Of a DNA stretch of 51,517 nucleotides, positions 7,652-16,163 are shown in pieces (the first letter of the stretch is position 1; every line of letters begins with the position of its first letter). Source of the DNA: an uncultured Bacteroidales bacterium. Lineage in GTDB: Bacteria; Bacteroidota; Bacteroidia; Bacteroidales; UBA11471. Where the stretch lies: contig CANQAM010000015.1 of the NCBI GenBank assembly GCA_947589325.1, forward strand, positions 1 to 51,517, in the 5' to 3' direction. A model generated the notes under the pieces. The model was given only the letters and a program-made list of their open reading frames with translations. It had not been told where the DNA came from and ran no database searches. The translations under genes and the position numbers were made by a program.

Positions 7652-8467
7652 ATGAAACAATTAATTTTATTTTTGGCAATCAGTTTTTTAACGACAAATG
7701 TTATGGCACAGAAAAAAATTGTACAAACAGCCGGACACGACCAGTTGGGCGAGTTCGCACCGAAATTCGCGGAACTCAACGACGACGTGCTCTTCGGCGA
7801 AGTGTGGAGCCGGACCGACAAGCTCGGTCTGCGCGACCGCAGTTTGGTAACCATCACTTCACTTATCAGTCAGGGCATCACGGACAGTTCGCTGACCTAT
7901 CACTTGCAGTCGGCAAAGAACAACGGCATCACCCGCACCGAGATTGCGGAAATCATCACGCATATAGGATTTTATGCGGGCTGGCCGAAGGCGTGGGCGG
8001 CATTCCGCCTCGCCAAAGACGTGTGGGCGGAAGACACGACCGGAGAAGATGCGAAAGCGGCTTTCCAACGCGAGATGATTTTCCCTATCGGTGAACCGAA
8101 CACGGCGTATGCCCAATATTTCATAGGGAACAGTTACCTCGCGCCCATATCGACCGAGCAGGTGAAAATCTCCAACGTTACGTTCGAGCCGCGCTGCCGC
8201 AACAACTGGCACATTCACCGTGCGACGCGGGGCGGCGGGCAGATGCTCATCGGCGTGGCAGGCCGCGGCTGGTATCAGGAAGAAGGCAAGCCGGCACAGG
8301 AGATTCTGCCGGGTACGGTTATCCATATTCCCGCAAACGTGAAACACTGGCATGGTGCGGCGGCAGACGGCTGGTTCGCACATCTGGCGTTCGAGCTCCC
8401 CGGCGAAAACGCCTCCAACGAGTGGCTCGAACCCGTGACGGACGAGCAGTACGACAAACTGAAATAG
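7652..8467 (+). CDS. Exported carboxymuconolactone decarboxylase-cupin fusion
   Basis: A 271-residue protein. The real start is ATG 7652, 8 bp after the previous stop, because the signal peptide (MKQLILFLAISFLTTNVMAQ) begins there. Residues about 35-130 are a CMD/AhpD-like domain (RDRSLVTITSLISQG, ITRTEIAEIITHIGFYAGWPKA) without the CxxC of true AhpD. Residues about 150-260 are a cupin with metal ligands in NNWHIHRATRGGGQM and a second motif IPANVKHWHGA. CMD-cupin fusions occur in Bacteroidales near flavodoxins and aldo/keto reductases, as here. It is the last gene of the cassette. Confidence 0.87.
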   Translation: MKQLILFLAISFLTTNVMAQKKIVQTAGHDQLGEFAPKFAELNDDVLFGEVWSRTDKLGLRDRSLVTITSLISQGITDSSLTYHLQSAKNNGITRTEIAEIITHIGFYAGWPKAWAAFRLAKDVWAEDTTGEDAKAAFQREMIFPIGEPNTAYAQYFIGNSYLAPISTEQVKISNVTFEPRCRNNWHIHRATRGGGQMLIGVAGRGWYQEEGKPAQEILPGTVIHIPANVKHWHGAAADGWFAHLAFELPGENASNEWLEPVTDEQYDKLK

Positions 8468-8493
8468 TGTCGGGAAGTACCGTCGAAACAATA

Positions 8494-8529
8494 GAGCCTC
8501 GCAACGTTACGTTGCGAGGCTCGCTTTTT
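8494..8529 (+). terminator. Strong terminator closing the redox cassette
   Basis: A perfect 13-bp stem, GAGCCTCGCAACG at 8494-8506 and its complement at 8510-8522, with a 3-nt loop and then GCTTTTTTA. This is a textbook intrinsic terminator 26 bp after the CMD-cupin stop codon. Confidence 0.92.
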
Positions 8530-8652
8530 TATTACGCCTCCGAAGAAACACCGGATTTCCTGTCCCGACTATCGCTTCCGGCCTTGCCGGACTATTGGGC
8601 GGCTGTCGTGTCGAATAATTTACGAAAATTTGCAAGCTACCCCGCGAGAGTG

Positions 8653-8682
8653 TTTGCAAGAACGATATTTTTCGTATCTTTG
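8653..8682 (+). promoter_or_regulatory. Promoter inside a gene-free stretch
   Basis: TATCTTTG at 8675-8682 is preceded by TTTG at 8653-8656, an 18-nt spacer. No convincing protein gene follows for 440 bp, but a long foldable RNA does, so this is the likely promoter of a non-coding RNA starting near 8690. Confidence 0.6.
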
Positions 8683-8689
8683 TGGCGAT

Positions 8690-8920
8690 ACGGGGAACGG
8701 CGGTTCTCCGTAAACGATTGATTCGTAAAGCGTTTCGTTTTATCCTTATTCGGAAATTTCGCCAAAATAAGTAGAGAAGGATAGACAGTGCAAACGCTCA
8801 TGCAGCCGATATGCACCGTGAGGTGTTCATATATGGCAGGCGTGGGGTAGCTGTTTATTTCTCTACGGGTGTTTGGCGATACCTCTGAATAGATAAACGG
8901 AGATTGTTCCTCACGCTTTT
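8690..8920 (+). ncRNA. Candidate structured RNA with rod-like fold, family unknown
   Basis: The region between the terminator at 8494 and the LRR gene has no good ORF but strong complementarity. A 5' hairpin pairs ACGGGGAAC (8690-8698) with GTTCTCCGT (8703-8711). The main rod has nested stems in order: TCGCCAAA 8759-8766 with 8872-8879; GTAGAGAA 8771-8778 with 8859-8866; ATAGACAG 8781-8788 with 8851-8858 (one G-U); ACGC 8794-8797 with 8840-8843; GCC 8805-8807 with 8835-8837; ATATG 8809-8813 with 8828-8832; CACC 8814-8817 with 8822-8825 closing a GTGA (GNRA) tetraloop. A T-run ends near 8920. I do not recognise SRP RNA, RNase P, tmRNA or a riboswitch. A 6S-like RNA is possible but I see no large central bubble. 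Strand is inferred from the promoter. Confidence 0.5.
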
Positions 8921-9056
8921 ATTGTATTATGCTTATTATTAACGCCTTGTCGGGGAACAGCGGGCACAAATTTTTGAAACATGAAAAAAGAACGATTGTA
9001 CACTTCCGATTCGGAGCGCATTTTGCGAATAAACCAAAAAATTTTTAGCGGAAAGT

Positions 9057-9088
9057 TTTGTAAATTCGTTTTTATGAGATTACATTTG
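9057..9088 (+). promoter_or_regulatory. Promoter of the BspA-like LRR gene
   Basis: TACATTTG at 9081-9088 with TTTG at 9057-9060 and a 20-nt spacer. The predicted start near 9095 leaves a leader of about 28 nt. The LRR gene is therefore independent of the RNA upstream. Confidence 0.7.
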
Positions 9089-9122
9089 TAGCGTATTTAT
9101 TAACCAATTAAAATCAGACAAA

Positions 9123-10886
9123 ATGAAACGCACACTGTTTTTTATGTTGCTGTCCGCATGGCTGTCTGCCCCCGCCGCGTGGGCGTATGACTTTGATATA
9201 GACGGTATCTATTACAACATTACTTCGTCGGACGAAAAGACGGTCGAGGTTACGTATTATTTGTACGACAAGTATTCGGGCGATGTAATCATTCCCGCAA
9301 CGGTAACGAATGAGGGTATCGAATATCGGGTTACCGCTATCGGCAACAGCGCTTTTTCGTGGTGCTACGACTTGACGTCGGTAACGATAGGCAATAACGT
9401 TACCACTATCAGCGACGAGTCTTTTATGGAGTGCACGGACTTGGAAAAATTTAAAGGAAAATTTACTTCGTCGGATAATCGCTGCCTTATCGTAAACGAT
9501 AGATTGGTAGCTTTTGCTCAGAGCGGATTGTCAGAATATACGATACCTGAAGGTGTTACGACTATCGGCGACTGGGCTTTTGGGGGTTGCAGGGGATTGA
9601 CGTCGGTAACGATACCCAACAGTGTTACCACTATCGGCGAGAGGGCTTTTGTGGCTTGCGAAAATTTGACATCGGTAACGATACCTGAGAGTGTTACCTC
9701 TATCGGCTACTATGCTTTTCGGGGTTGCACGGGCTTGGCCGAATTTAAAGGAAAATTTGCAGTAGACAACTGTTGTCTTATTGTAAACGGTACCTTGAAA
9801 GCCTTTGCTTCCAATAGCGGTCTGTCCGAATATACCATACCCGACGAAGTTCAGGTCATCGGCGAGAGTGCTTTTTACGGTTGTACGGGCTTGTCGGAGG
9901 TAACGATACCTGAGAGTGTTACCACTATCCACGAGGGGGCTTTTGACGGTTGCACGGGCTTGACGGAAGTAACGATAGGTAAGAATGTTCAAACTATCGG
10001 CGAGAGTGCTTTTTACGGTTGTACGGGCTTGTCGGAGGTAACGATACCTGAGAGTGTTACCACTATCGGCGACGATGCTTTTAGGAATTGTTCGGGTTTG
10101 ACATCGGTAACGATAGGTAAGAATGTTCAAACTATCGGCGAGAGTGCTTTTTACGATTGTACGGGCTTGTCGGAGATAACGATACCTGAGAGTGTTACCA
10201 CTATCGGCGACGAGGCTTTTAGGGATTGTTCGGGTTTGACATCGGTAACGATAGGTAAGAATGTTCAAACTATCGGCAAAATGGCTTTTCTGTATTGCAC
10301 GGGCTTGAAAAAGGTGTATATCTCGGATTTGGCAGCATGGTGCCGGATAGACTTTAAGAAAGGTGGTTCTAATCCGCTATATTATGCTCATAATCTTTAT
10401 GAAAATAATACACTTGTTACCGACCTGAAAATACCTAACGATATTACCAAGATCTACCCCTGTGCTTTTTACGGTTGCACGAGTTTGATATCGGTAACGA
10501 TACCCGAGGGTGTTATATCCATCGGCGACTGGGCTTTTTACTGCTGTACGGGCTTGACATTGGTAACTGCCTATAATCCGACACCGGTGAATATTGACGA
10601 ATCTGTTTTCTACAATGTGGATTGCTCCAATTGCACGCTCTATGTAGCTACCGAATCGGTAGAATTATATAAAGCCGTTACATGGTGGAAAGAGTTCGGA
10701 ACGGTATCGCCGATAGACGAATCTTCCGCCATTACGGAAATACGACAAGACAATGCCGACGGACACATAACGGTATATAATCTGCAAGGCGTGCCGGTAC
10801 TCGAAACCGATGATGCCGCCAACCTTAAAACGTTACAGAACGGTGCCTATATCGTGAACGGCAAGAAGATGATTATCGCCCGATAG
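9123..10886 (+). CDS. BspA-family leucine-rich-repeat surface protein
   Basis: A 587-residue secreted protein with signal peptide (MKRTLFFMLLSAWLSAPAAWA). About residues 60-480 are LRR_5 (BspA / TpLRR) repeats of 23 residues, of the form TIPESVTTIGDxAFxxCxGLTSV. Proteins of this type mediate adhesion or coaggregation in oral and gut anaerobes. The last 60 residues (HITVYNLQGVPVL, then TLQNGAYIVNGKKMIIAR) resemble the C-terminal sorting domain of type IX secretion cargo. The repeats are interrupted twice by longer units (KFTSSDNRCLIVND, KFAVDNCCLIVNG). Residues around 284-385 derive from three nearly identical 138-bp units. Monocistronic, with its own promoter and terminator. The ligand is unknown. 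Confidence 0.9.
   Translation: MKRTLFFMLLSAWLSAPAAWAYDFDIDGIYYNITSSDEKTVEVTYYLYDKYSGDVIIPATVTNEGIEYRVTAIGNSAFSWCYDLTSVTIGNNVTTISDESFMECTDLEKFKGKFTSSDNRCLIVNDRLVAFAQSGLSEYTIPEGVTTIGDWAFGGCRGLTSVTIPNSVTTIGERAFVACENLTSVTIPESVTSIGYYAFRGCTGLAEFKGKFAVDNCCLIVNGTLKAFASNSGLSEYTIPDEVQVIGESAFYGCTGLSEVTIPESVTTIHEGAFDGCTGLTEVTIGKNVQTIGESAFYGCTGLSEVTIPESVTTIGDDAFRNCSGLTSVTIGKNVQTIGESAFYDCTGLSEITIPESVTTIGDEAFRDCSGLTSVTIGKNVQTIGKMAFLYCTGLKKVYISDLAAWCRIDFKKGGSNPLYYAHNLYENNTLVTDLKIPNDITKIYPCAFYGCTSLISVTIPEGVISIGDWAFYCCTGLTLVTAYNPTPVNIDESVFYNVDCSNCTLYVATESVELYKAVTWWKEFGTVSPIDESSAITEIRQDNADGHITVYNLQGVPVLETDDAANLKTLQNGAYIVNGKKMIIAR
9971..10384 (+). repeat. 138-bp tandem repeat units in the LRR gene
   Basis: The sequence AACGATAGGTAAGAATGTTC starts at 9971, 10109 and 10247, an exact period of 138 bp (46 codons, two 23-residue LRRs). 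The first two units differ by only a few bases; the third diverges after about 30 bp. The period is in frame, so copy-number change would alter protein length without a frameshift. Confidence 0.85.
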
Positions 10887-10941
10887 CGAAACGATGTTGC
10901 TGCAAAAGACGATAAAAAAATTGTTGTAAATAATCCGGACC

Positions 10942-10979
10942 CGCCGCCCTGCCATTCACATGGCTGGGCGGCGTTTTTT
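10942..10979 (+). terminator. Terminator of the LRR gene
   Basis: CGCCGCCC at 10942-10949 pairs with GGGCGGCG at 10966-10973. After a T/T mismatch, GCCA pairs with TGGC around a 6-nt loop. TTTTTT follows directly. Confidence 0.9.
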
Positions 10980-11026
10980 GGACCGATCCGCAGCTTTGCG
11001 AGATTTTCCGCACGCGCTGCCCGTGT

Positions 11027-12946
11027 CTACCGGCGCGGGGAGGTGAGTGTGGGCTGGTTGGAGTAAAATGGCGTTTCGTCTTCCTCTTCGTCGGAATCTT
11101 CCGATTTCTCCTCTTTGGGTTTGTTTTTCACGATTTCGCGCGGTTTCTGTTCGATGAGCGGCGTGGCATATACGTCCCATGTCTGTTCCACGTCCCAGTT
11201 TGCCCGCAGGGCGATGTTTCCCGGATAGTAAAGCACCGTTTCGGGCTGCCGTTTCTCTTTGTAATTGCCGGTGTCCCATACGCCGTTTCCGTTGGTGTCG
11301 ATGCAGAGGCGCATATAGTAGGTGCCCGGCATGAGATAGCGGAAAATAGCCCTGCCGTTTTTGACGCGGCTTGTATAGCGCGGCATATCGGAGTCGTTCA
11401 ACAGTTCGGCGAAAGCACCCTCCTCCACGCCGACGGTTTTGACGATAAGGTTGGAATACTCCTCGACGGCGCGCACCTTGAAGCGGTGCTCCAGCGTGTT
11501 TGTCGGCGAGCCGTAGATGCTTTCGGCAGCCAGCGAGTCGAGCGTGAAGCGGTATTCGCAGCCGGGCTTCCATTTGTGGCGCAGGCGGTACGTACGCATC
11601 GACCCCGAATCGGGTGCGAACGTATAGTCCGTAACAGGCGTCCACACGGTATCGACTTTCAGGTCGAGGTGCACGGCATCGGGTGCGAGCCGCCTCACCG
11701 GTTGGTCGAACGTATAGATGGGTGTGGCGGGAATGTCGAGGGCCGAGCCGTTGCGGTTGGCGATGCCCATGAACTCGATGGGCGGCGGCAGGGTGTCGTT
11801 GGATTTGCGTTCTTTCCGCAGGTGCTTTTCGCGGAATATCCATGTCATCGTGTCGTTGCAGAGCGAAAGCTGCTGCGCGGAGTCGGTACGGTAGTAAGCG
11901 GCGGCTATCTGCAAAGAGTCTTTTCCGTAAATCAGCGAGTCGCGTATCCAATAGGTAATGGTGTCGCAAGTGGCGCTGCTCTCGACGACCGCCCAGTCGC
12001 CGTCGGCGAAATTGAGCGGCGTGATGCGCGGCAGCGAGTCTTGCGGCGCCGAGAAATAAACGGTTACTTTCCGTCGGTCGGTGCGCTCATATTTCTCGAA
12101 ATAGTGCGACTGGAAGTTTTCGTTAAAGGCGAGCAGCACGAGATCGTCGGGGTAGTAGTGGGGGCGCAGCGCTGTAATCATCGTGTCGATGGTTATGCTG
12201 TCAGCCCATATCGTGTCGGTGCGCCACTCCATTTGCACGGTCGGGAAGATGAGCGAGTCGCCGAAAGCGATGTCTTCGGCGGGATTGTCGAAAAAGTAGT
12301 TCCGGTTGCCGTCTTTCAGGGCGAAAATCCGGTAAGAGCCTTCGGCGATGTTGTGCACGGTGAAATGCCCGTAGGCGTCGGTGCGGGCGATGCGCAGGAA
12401 CGGCAGCGACGTAAATGCCGTATCGTCGGTGTTGGCGTAGATGCCCACCGTCATGTCGCTTATCGGTTCGAGGTTGGAGGCGTTGAGCAGCGTACCCGCG
12501 ATTTCGAGCGTGTCGATGTGGTCGCCCGTCGAGAAATAGAGGCTGAAAGCGCCCAGCTTGTTTTTTTCATTGTTGTCGGCAATGGCGTCGCCGAAGTCGA
12601 TGGTGTAGGTCGTGTTCGGCAGCAGCGAGTCGTTGAGTATGACGCTCACTCGCCGTCCGCTCGTCAAGATGCGCGGCATCTTGCTTTGCGGGGGCGAGAT
12701 GATTACTTTTTCGTTTGGATTGTCTATTTGGACAATTTCGTCGAAATCGATATTGACCTTATTGTTGTTGTAATTGAGAGTTCCGGGTTCCGGATCGCAT
12801 TTTTTTACGACGGGGGGCGTTTCGTCTTTCGGACCTCCGCCCGGACGTCCGATGTTCGCGCACGAAAAGAGGGCGCCCGCAAAGAGTATGCCGGCACCGG
12901 CCGCCATGCAGGCGTGCAGAAACGAGTGTTGTCCGGTGTATTTCAT
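11027..12946 (-). CDS. Ig-like (Big_5) domain lipoprotein
   Basis: A 639-residue lipoprotein: lipobox-like LFSC near residue 29, then GRPGGGPKDETPPVV, a signature of a Bacteroidetes family annotated Ig-like domain-containing (Big_5). Residues about 40-150 form the first Ig-like domain. About 155-220 resemble a carboxypeptidase-regulatory-like fold (FLRIARTDAYGHFTVHNI). Further beta-rich domains follow. The C-terminal 40 residues are highly charged (EEKSEDSDEEEDE). It is divergent from secDF with a shared intergenic region. It is probably anchored to the outer membrane; function unknown. The family is common and chromosomal, so likely housekeeping. Confidence 0.8.
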   Translation of the reverse strand: MKYTGQHSFLHACMAAGAGILFAGALFSCANIGRPGGGPKDETPPVVKKCDPEPGTLNYNNNKVNIDFDEIVQIDNPNEKVIISPPQSKMPRILTSGRRVSVILNDSLLPNTTYTIDFGDAIADNNEKNKLGAFSLYFSTGDHIDTLEIAGTLLNASNLEPISDMTVGIYANTDDTAFTSLPFLRIARTDAYGHFTVHNIAEGSYRIFALKDGNRNYFFDNPAEDIAFGDSLIFPTVQMEWRTDTIWADSITIDTMITALRPHYYPDDLVLLAFNENFQSHYFEKYERTDRRKVTVYFSAPQDSLPRITPLNFADGDWAVVESSATCDTITYWIRDSLIYGKDSLQIAAAYYRTDSAQQLSLCNDTMTWIFREKHLRKERKSNDTLPPPIEFMGIANRNGSALDIPATPIYTFDQPVRRLAPDAVHLDLKVDTVWTPVTDYTFAPDSGSMRTYRLRHKWKPGCEYRFTLDSLAAESIYGSPTNTLEHRFKVRAVEEYSNLIVKTVGVEEGAFAELLNDSDMPRYTSRVKNGRAIFRYLMPGTYYMRLCIDTNGNGVWDTGNYKEKRQPETVLYYPGNIALRANWDVEQTWDVYATPLIEQKPREIVKNKPKEEKSEDSDEEEDETPFYSNQPTLTSPRR

Positions 12947-12984
12947 ATACAGGGAGATAGAAATTTTCTGTACATAACAACACG

Positions 12985-12992
12985 CAAAGATA
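12985..12992 (-). promoter_or_regulatory. -7 element (TATCTTTG) of the Ig-like lipoprotein gene
   Basis: Reading on the minus strand from 12992 to 12985 gives TATCTTTG. The ATG at 12946 is about 40 nt downstream. The -33 box is not clear. Confidence 0.5.
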
Positions 12993-13061
12993 GAAAAAAG
13001 CTCCCGTATCGCGGCAGAAAAAAGATTCTTTTGCGTTCGGGCATGACAAAATTATTGTAAT

Positions 13062-13095
13062 TTTGCAGACGTTACCGAAAAAAGCCATATATTTG
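13062..13095 (+). promoter_or_regulatory. Promoter of secDF
   Basis: TATATTTG at 13088-13095 with TTTG at 13062-13065; the spacer of 22 nt is slightly long. The leader to ATG 13151 is about 48 nt. Confidence 0.55.
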
Positions 13096-13150
13096 CACCT
13101 TAATTGAAAACCGATAAAATAATTATCAAAAACATAAAGTACAAATTACA

Positions 13151-16075
13151 ATGCAAAACAAAGGATTTATAAGAGTTTTAGCAGTTCTGCTGGCATTGGT
13201 ATGTCTCTTTTATATCTCGTTTTCGTTTGTAACCCGCCATTACAATCAGAAAGCCGAAGAGATTTCGAACGGAGACCCCGAAGCCTACAAGAACTATTTG
13301 GATTCGATGGCGACCGAAAAGGTCTATCTCGGATATTACACGCTGAAACAGTGTAATGAAATGGAAATAGGTCTGGGTCTCGACCTGAAAGGCGGTATGA
13401 ACGTCATACTGCAAATTTCCGTCGCCGACGTGTTGAAATCGTTGTCGAACAACAATCCCGACCCGAAATTCAATGCGGCGCTGGCTGCCGCTACGGCAAA
13501 CCAGACCGATAACGATGACTTCCTTTCGGTCTTCGTCAATGAATATAAAAAACTCGACCCCAATATCCGGTTGGCGTCCATATTCAGTACTTTCCAACTG
13601 AAAGAGAAAATCGCTCCGTCGGCATCGAACGATGAAGTGCTTTCGGTGCTGCGCGAGGAGTTGAACAGCGCTATCGACAACTCCTATAACGTGCTGCGTA
13701 CCCGTATCGACCGCTTCGGCGTGGTGGCCCCCAACATACAGCGCCTCGAAAGAGACGGCCGCATCTTGGTGGAGCTCCCGGGTGTGAAAGAGCCGGAACG
13801 TGTACGCAAACTTCTGCAAGGAAGCGCCAACCTCGAATTTTGGGAAACTTATAACCTGAGCGACCTCTATGCCCGTCTGGTATCGGCAAACGACCTGATA
13901 GCCCGCGCCGAAAACAACGGCAACCCCGTCGTTGCCGAAGAGGAAGCCGAAAACGAAGAACTCTCGGAACTGACCAAACAGAGCAAGGAAGAAGAACTGT
14001 GGAAACGCCAAAATCCGCTTTTCTCCCGCTTGCAGCTGAATGTGTCGCAAGGCGGACAGCCGATGGCTTCGCCCGCCGTAGGTATCGCCCACCATCGCGA
14101 TACGGCTGCGATCAATGCTTATCTGGCTTTGCCGCAGGTGCGTGAAACACTGCCGTCGAACGTCGTGTTCTATTGGACGGTGAAAGCTATCGACGAGAAA
14201 GAACAATACTACCAGTTAGTGGCTCTGAAATCGAGCACCGGCGGCCGTCCCGCTCTCTCGGGCGATGTCATCAACGATGCGCATGAAGACTTCAACCCCG
14301 TAACCAACGCTCCCGTGGTAAGTATGCGCATGAATGCCGAAGGTTCGAAAATATGGGCGCAGCTGACTCGCGAAAATATCGGTAAATGCGTGGCTGTCGT
14401 TCTCGACGAACATGTCTATTCTTTCCCCGTTGTCAATAGCGAAATTCCCAACGGACAATCCGAAATATCCGGCGGTTTCACGCCCGAAGAAGCACAAGAC
14501 TTGGCTAATGTGCTGAAAACCGGTAAAATGGCTGCCAGCGTGAAAATCGTACAAGAAGAGGTTGTAGGTCCGTCGCTCGGTCAGGAGGCCATACGCAGCG
14601 GTGTCATCTCTTTCATCTTCGCGCTGGTATTGCTGATGATTTACATGATAAGCGTTTACGGCGTCGTTCCCGGACTGGTTGCCAACTGCGCCCTCATCGT
14701 CAATATGTTTTTTACGATGGGTATTCTGGCGTCGTTCCAAGCCGTGCTTACCCTCTCGGGTATCGCCGGTCTGGTGCTCTCGCTCGGTATCGCCGTCGAT
14801 GCCAACGTGCTGATTTATGAACGCACCAAAGAGGAGCTGCGTGCCGGCAAGAGCCTGAAAAACGCTATCAACGACGGTTACAAAAATGCTTTCTCCGCGA
14901 TTTTCGACTCCAACCTCACTTCCGTGATTACGGGTATCATACTCTTCTATTTCGGTACCGGCCCTATCAAAGGATTTGCCACGACGCTGCTTATCGGTAT
15001 CGTCTGCTCGTTCTTCACGGCCGTGTTCCTCACCCGTCTTTTCTACGAGAGAGGTCTCGACAAAAACTGGTTCAAGAAACTGTCGTTTACCACGCCGCTT
15101 ACGCGCAACCTGTTGGTCGATAATCATCTCAATTTCCTCGGCGCCCGCAAGGTCGGTTATATCGTATGCGGCGCGTTGGTAATCATCGGCTGCGTATCGT
15201 TCGCCCTGCGCGGAATGAGTCTCGGTATCGACTTCTCCGGCGGTCGCAACTACATCGTGCGCTTCGAAAAACCGGTGAACACCCAGCATATTGCCGATTT
15301 GCTCAAACCGCAGTTCGGCGACAACATTCCGACAGTCATCACCATTGGCGGCGAAAATCAGGTGCGTATCTCCACCAACTACCGCATTGCCGAATCCGAC
15401 GATGCGATAGACGAGGAAATATTGACGATGATTTACACCGGACTCAAAGACGAGGTCGGCGGTAAAGACCAAAAGGCATTCGAAACGGAAAATGTCATGA
15501 GCATACAGAAAGTGGGCCCGAGCATCGCCGAAGATATTACTATCGGCGCCATTTGGGCAGTGCTTTTCTCGCTGGTGGCTATCGCCCTCTACATTCTGTT
15601 GCGCTTCCGCGATTTCGCATTCAGTGTCGGCACGCTCGCATCGCTGGCTTTCGATACGGTTATCATCATGTCGTTCTACTCGCTGTTCTACGGCATACTG
15701 CCTTTCTCTATGGAAATCGACCAGTCGTTCATCGCCGCCATTCTGACGATTATCGGTTACTCTGTGAACGATAAAGTGGTGGTATTCGACCGTGTGCGCG
15801 AGGTGATAGGCCTCTATCCCAAACGCGACCGTCGCATGGTCATCAACGACGCTCTCAACAGCACGCTGGCGCGTACCATAAGCACTTCGTTGAGCACGGC
15901 GCTCGTGTTGATTTGCATCTTCATTTTGGGAGGCGACACCATTCGCAGCTTTACGTTCGCCATGCTGCTCGGTGTGATTACGGGTACGTTCTCGACCATG
16001 TTCGTCGCCGTACCGGTGGCTTACGAAATGATGAGAAAGAAATTGCCGAAAACCGAAGATGCTCCGGCTGCATAA
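13151..16075 (+). CDS. secDF: Fused protein translocase subunit SecDF
   Basis: A 974-residue inner-membrane protein that uses the proton gradient to pull exported proteins through SecYEG. SecD spans about residues 1-630: TM1, the D1 motif GLDLKGGMNVIL near residue 76, the large periplasmic P1 region, then five TMs including LGIAVDANVLIYERTKEELR. SecF starts near residue 650: TM, GIDFSGGRNYIVRF near residue 693, then further TMs with IGYSVNDKVVVFDRVRE. The fusion is the usual form in Bacteroidetes. The start ATG follows an A-rich leader. The gene is monocistronic, ending at a perfect hairpin. Confidence 0.98.
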   Translation: MQNKGFIRVLAVLLALVCLFYISFSFVTRHYNQKAEEISNGDPEAYKNYLDSMATEKVYLGYYTLKQCNEMEIGLGLDLKGGMNVILQISVADVLKSLSNNNPDPKFNAALAAATANQTDNDDFLSVFVNEYKKLDPNIRLASIFSTFQLKEKIAPSASNDEVLSVLREELNSAIDNSYNVLRTRIDRFGVVAPNIQRLERDGRILVELPGVKEPERVRKLLQGSANLEFWETYNLSDLYARLVSANDLIARAENNGNPVVAEEEAENEELSELTKQSKEEELWKRQNPLFSRLQLNVSQGGQPMASPAVGIAHHRDTAAINAYLALPQVRETLPSNVVFYWTVKAIDEKEQYYQLVALKSSTGGRPALSGDVINDAHEDFNPVTNAPVVSMRMNAEGSKIWAQLTRENIGKCVAVVLDEHVYSFPVVNSEIPNGQSEISGGFTPEEAQDLANVLKTGKMAASVKIVQEEVVGPSLGQEAIRSGVISFIFALVLLMIYMISVYGVVPGLVANCALIVNMFFTMGILASFQAVLTLSGIAGLVLSLGIAVDANVLIYERTKEELRAGKSLKNAINDGYKNAFSAIFDSNLTSVITGIILFYFGTGPIKGFATTLLIGIVCSFFTAVFLTRLFYERGLDKNWFKKLSFTTPLTRNLLVDNHLNFLGARKVGYIVCGALVIIGCVSFALRGMSLGIDFSGGRNYIVRFEKPVNTQHIADLLKPQFGDNIPTVITIGGENQVRISTNYRIAESDDAIDEEILTMIYTGLKDEVGGKDQKAFETENVMSIQKVGPSIAEDITIGAIWAVLFSLVAIALYILLRFRDFAFSVGTLASLAFDTVIIMSFYSLFYGILPFSMEIDQSFIAAILTIIGYSVNDKVVVFDRVREVIGLYPKRDRRMVINDALNSTLARTISTSLSTALVLICIFILGGDTIRSFTFAMLLGVITGTFSTMFVAVPVAYEMMRKKLPKTEDAPAA

Positions 16076-16090
16076 CGCAATTTCTCTATA

Positions 16091-16136
16091 AATCAAAGGC
16101 AGCGACCTCGTGCGAGGTCGCTGCCTTTGATTTTAA
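16091..16136 (+). terminator. Perfect 20-bp terminator hairpin after secDF
   Basis: AATCAAAGGCAGCGACCTCG at 16091-16110 is exactly complementary to 16113-16132, and the stem runs into TTTT. It lies between convergent secDF and uxuA and can work in both directions, though the T-run is better on the + strand. Confidence 0.88.
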
Positions 16137-16163
16137 CTGATTGTCACTATTGCCGCATTGTTC

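Noticed and set aside
8422-8721. A 99-codon + strand ORF overlapping the end of the CMD-cupin gene
   Set aside because: It runs through a perfect terminator stem and the promoter at 8653-8682, has no recognisable domain, and its composition is like non-coding DNA.
8690-8920. Identifying the structured RNA as SRP RNA, tmRNA, RNase P RNA or a riboswitch
   Set aside because: The conserved cores (SRP GGAA loop with its asymmetric loop, tmRNA tRNA-like ends, RNase P P4) are not seen, and the next gene has its own promoter downstream, so it is not a leader.
9531-10268. A 245-codon minus-strand ORF opposite the LRR gene, and the repeats as a possible CRISPR array
   Set aside because: The period of 69/138 bp is exactly that of in-frame LRR codons; the opposite frame is open only because of the repeats, and there are no unique spacers.
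14216-16096. Long minus-strand ORF opposite secDF
   Set aside because: It is a shadow of secDF, with no protein-family signal and a composition rich in His/Arg/Glu as expected from antisense codons.
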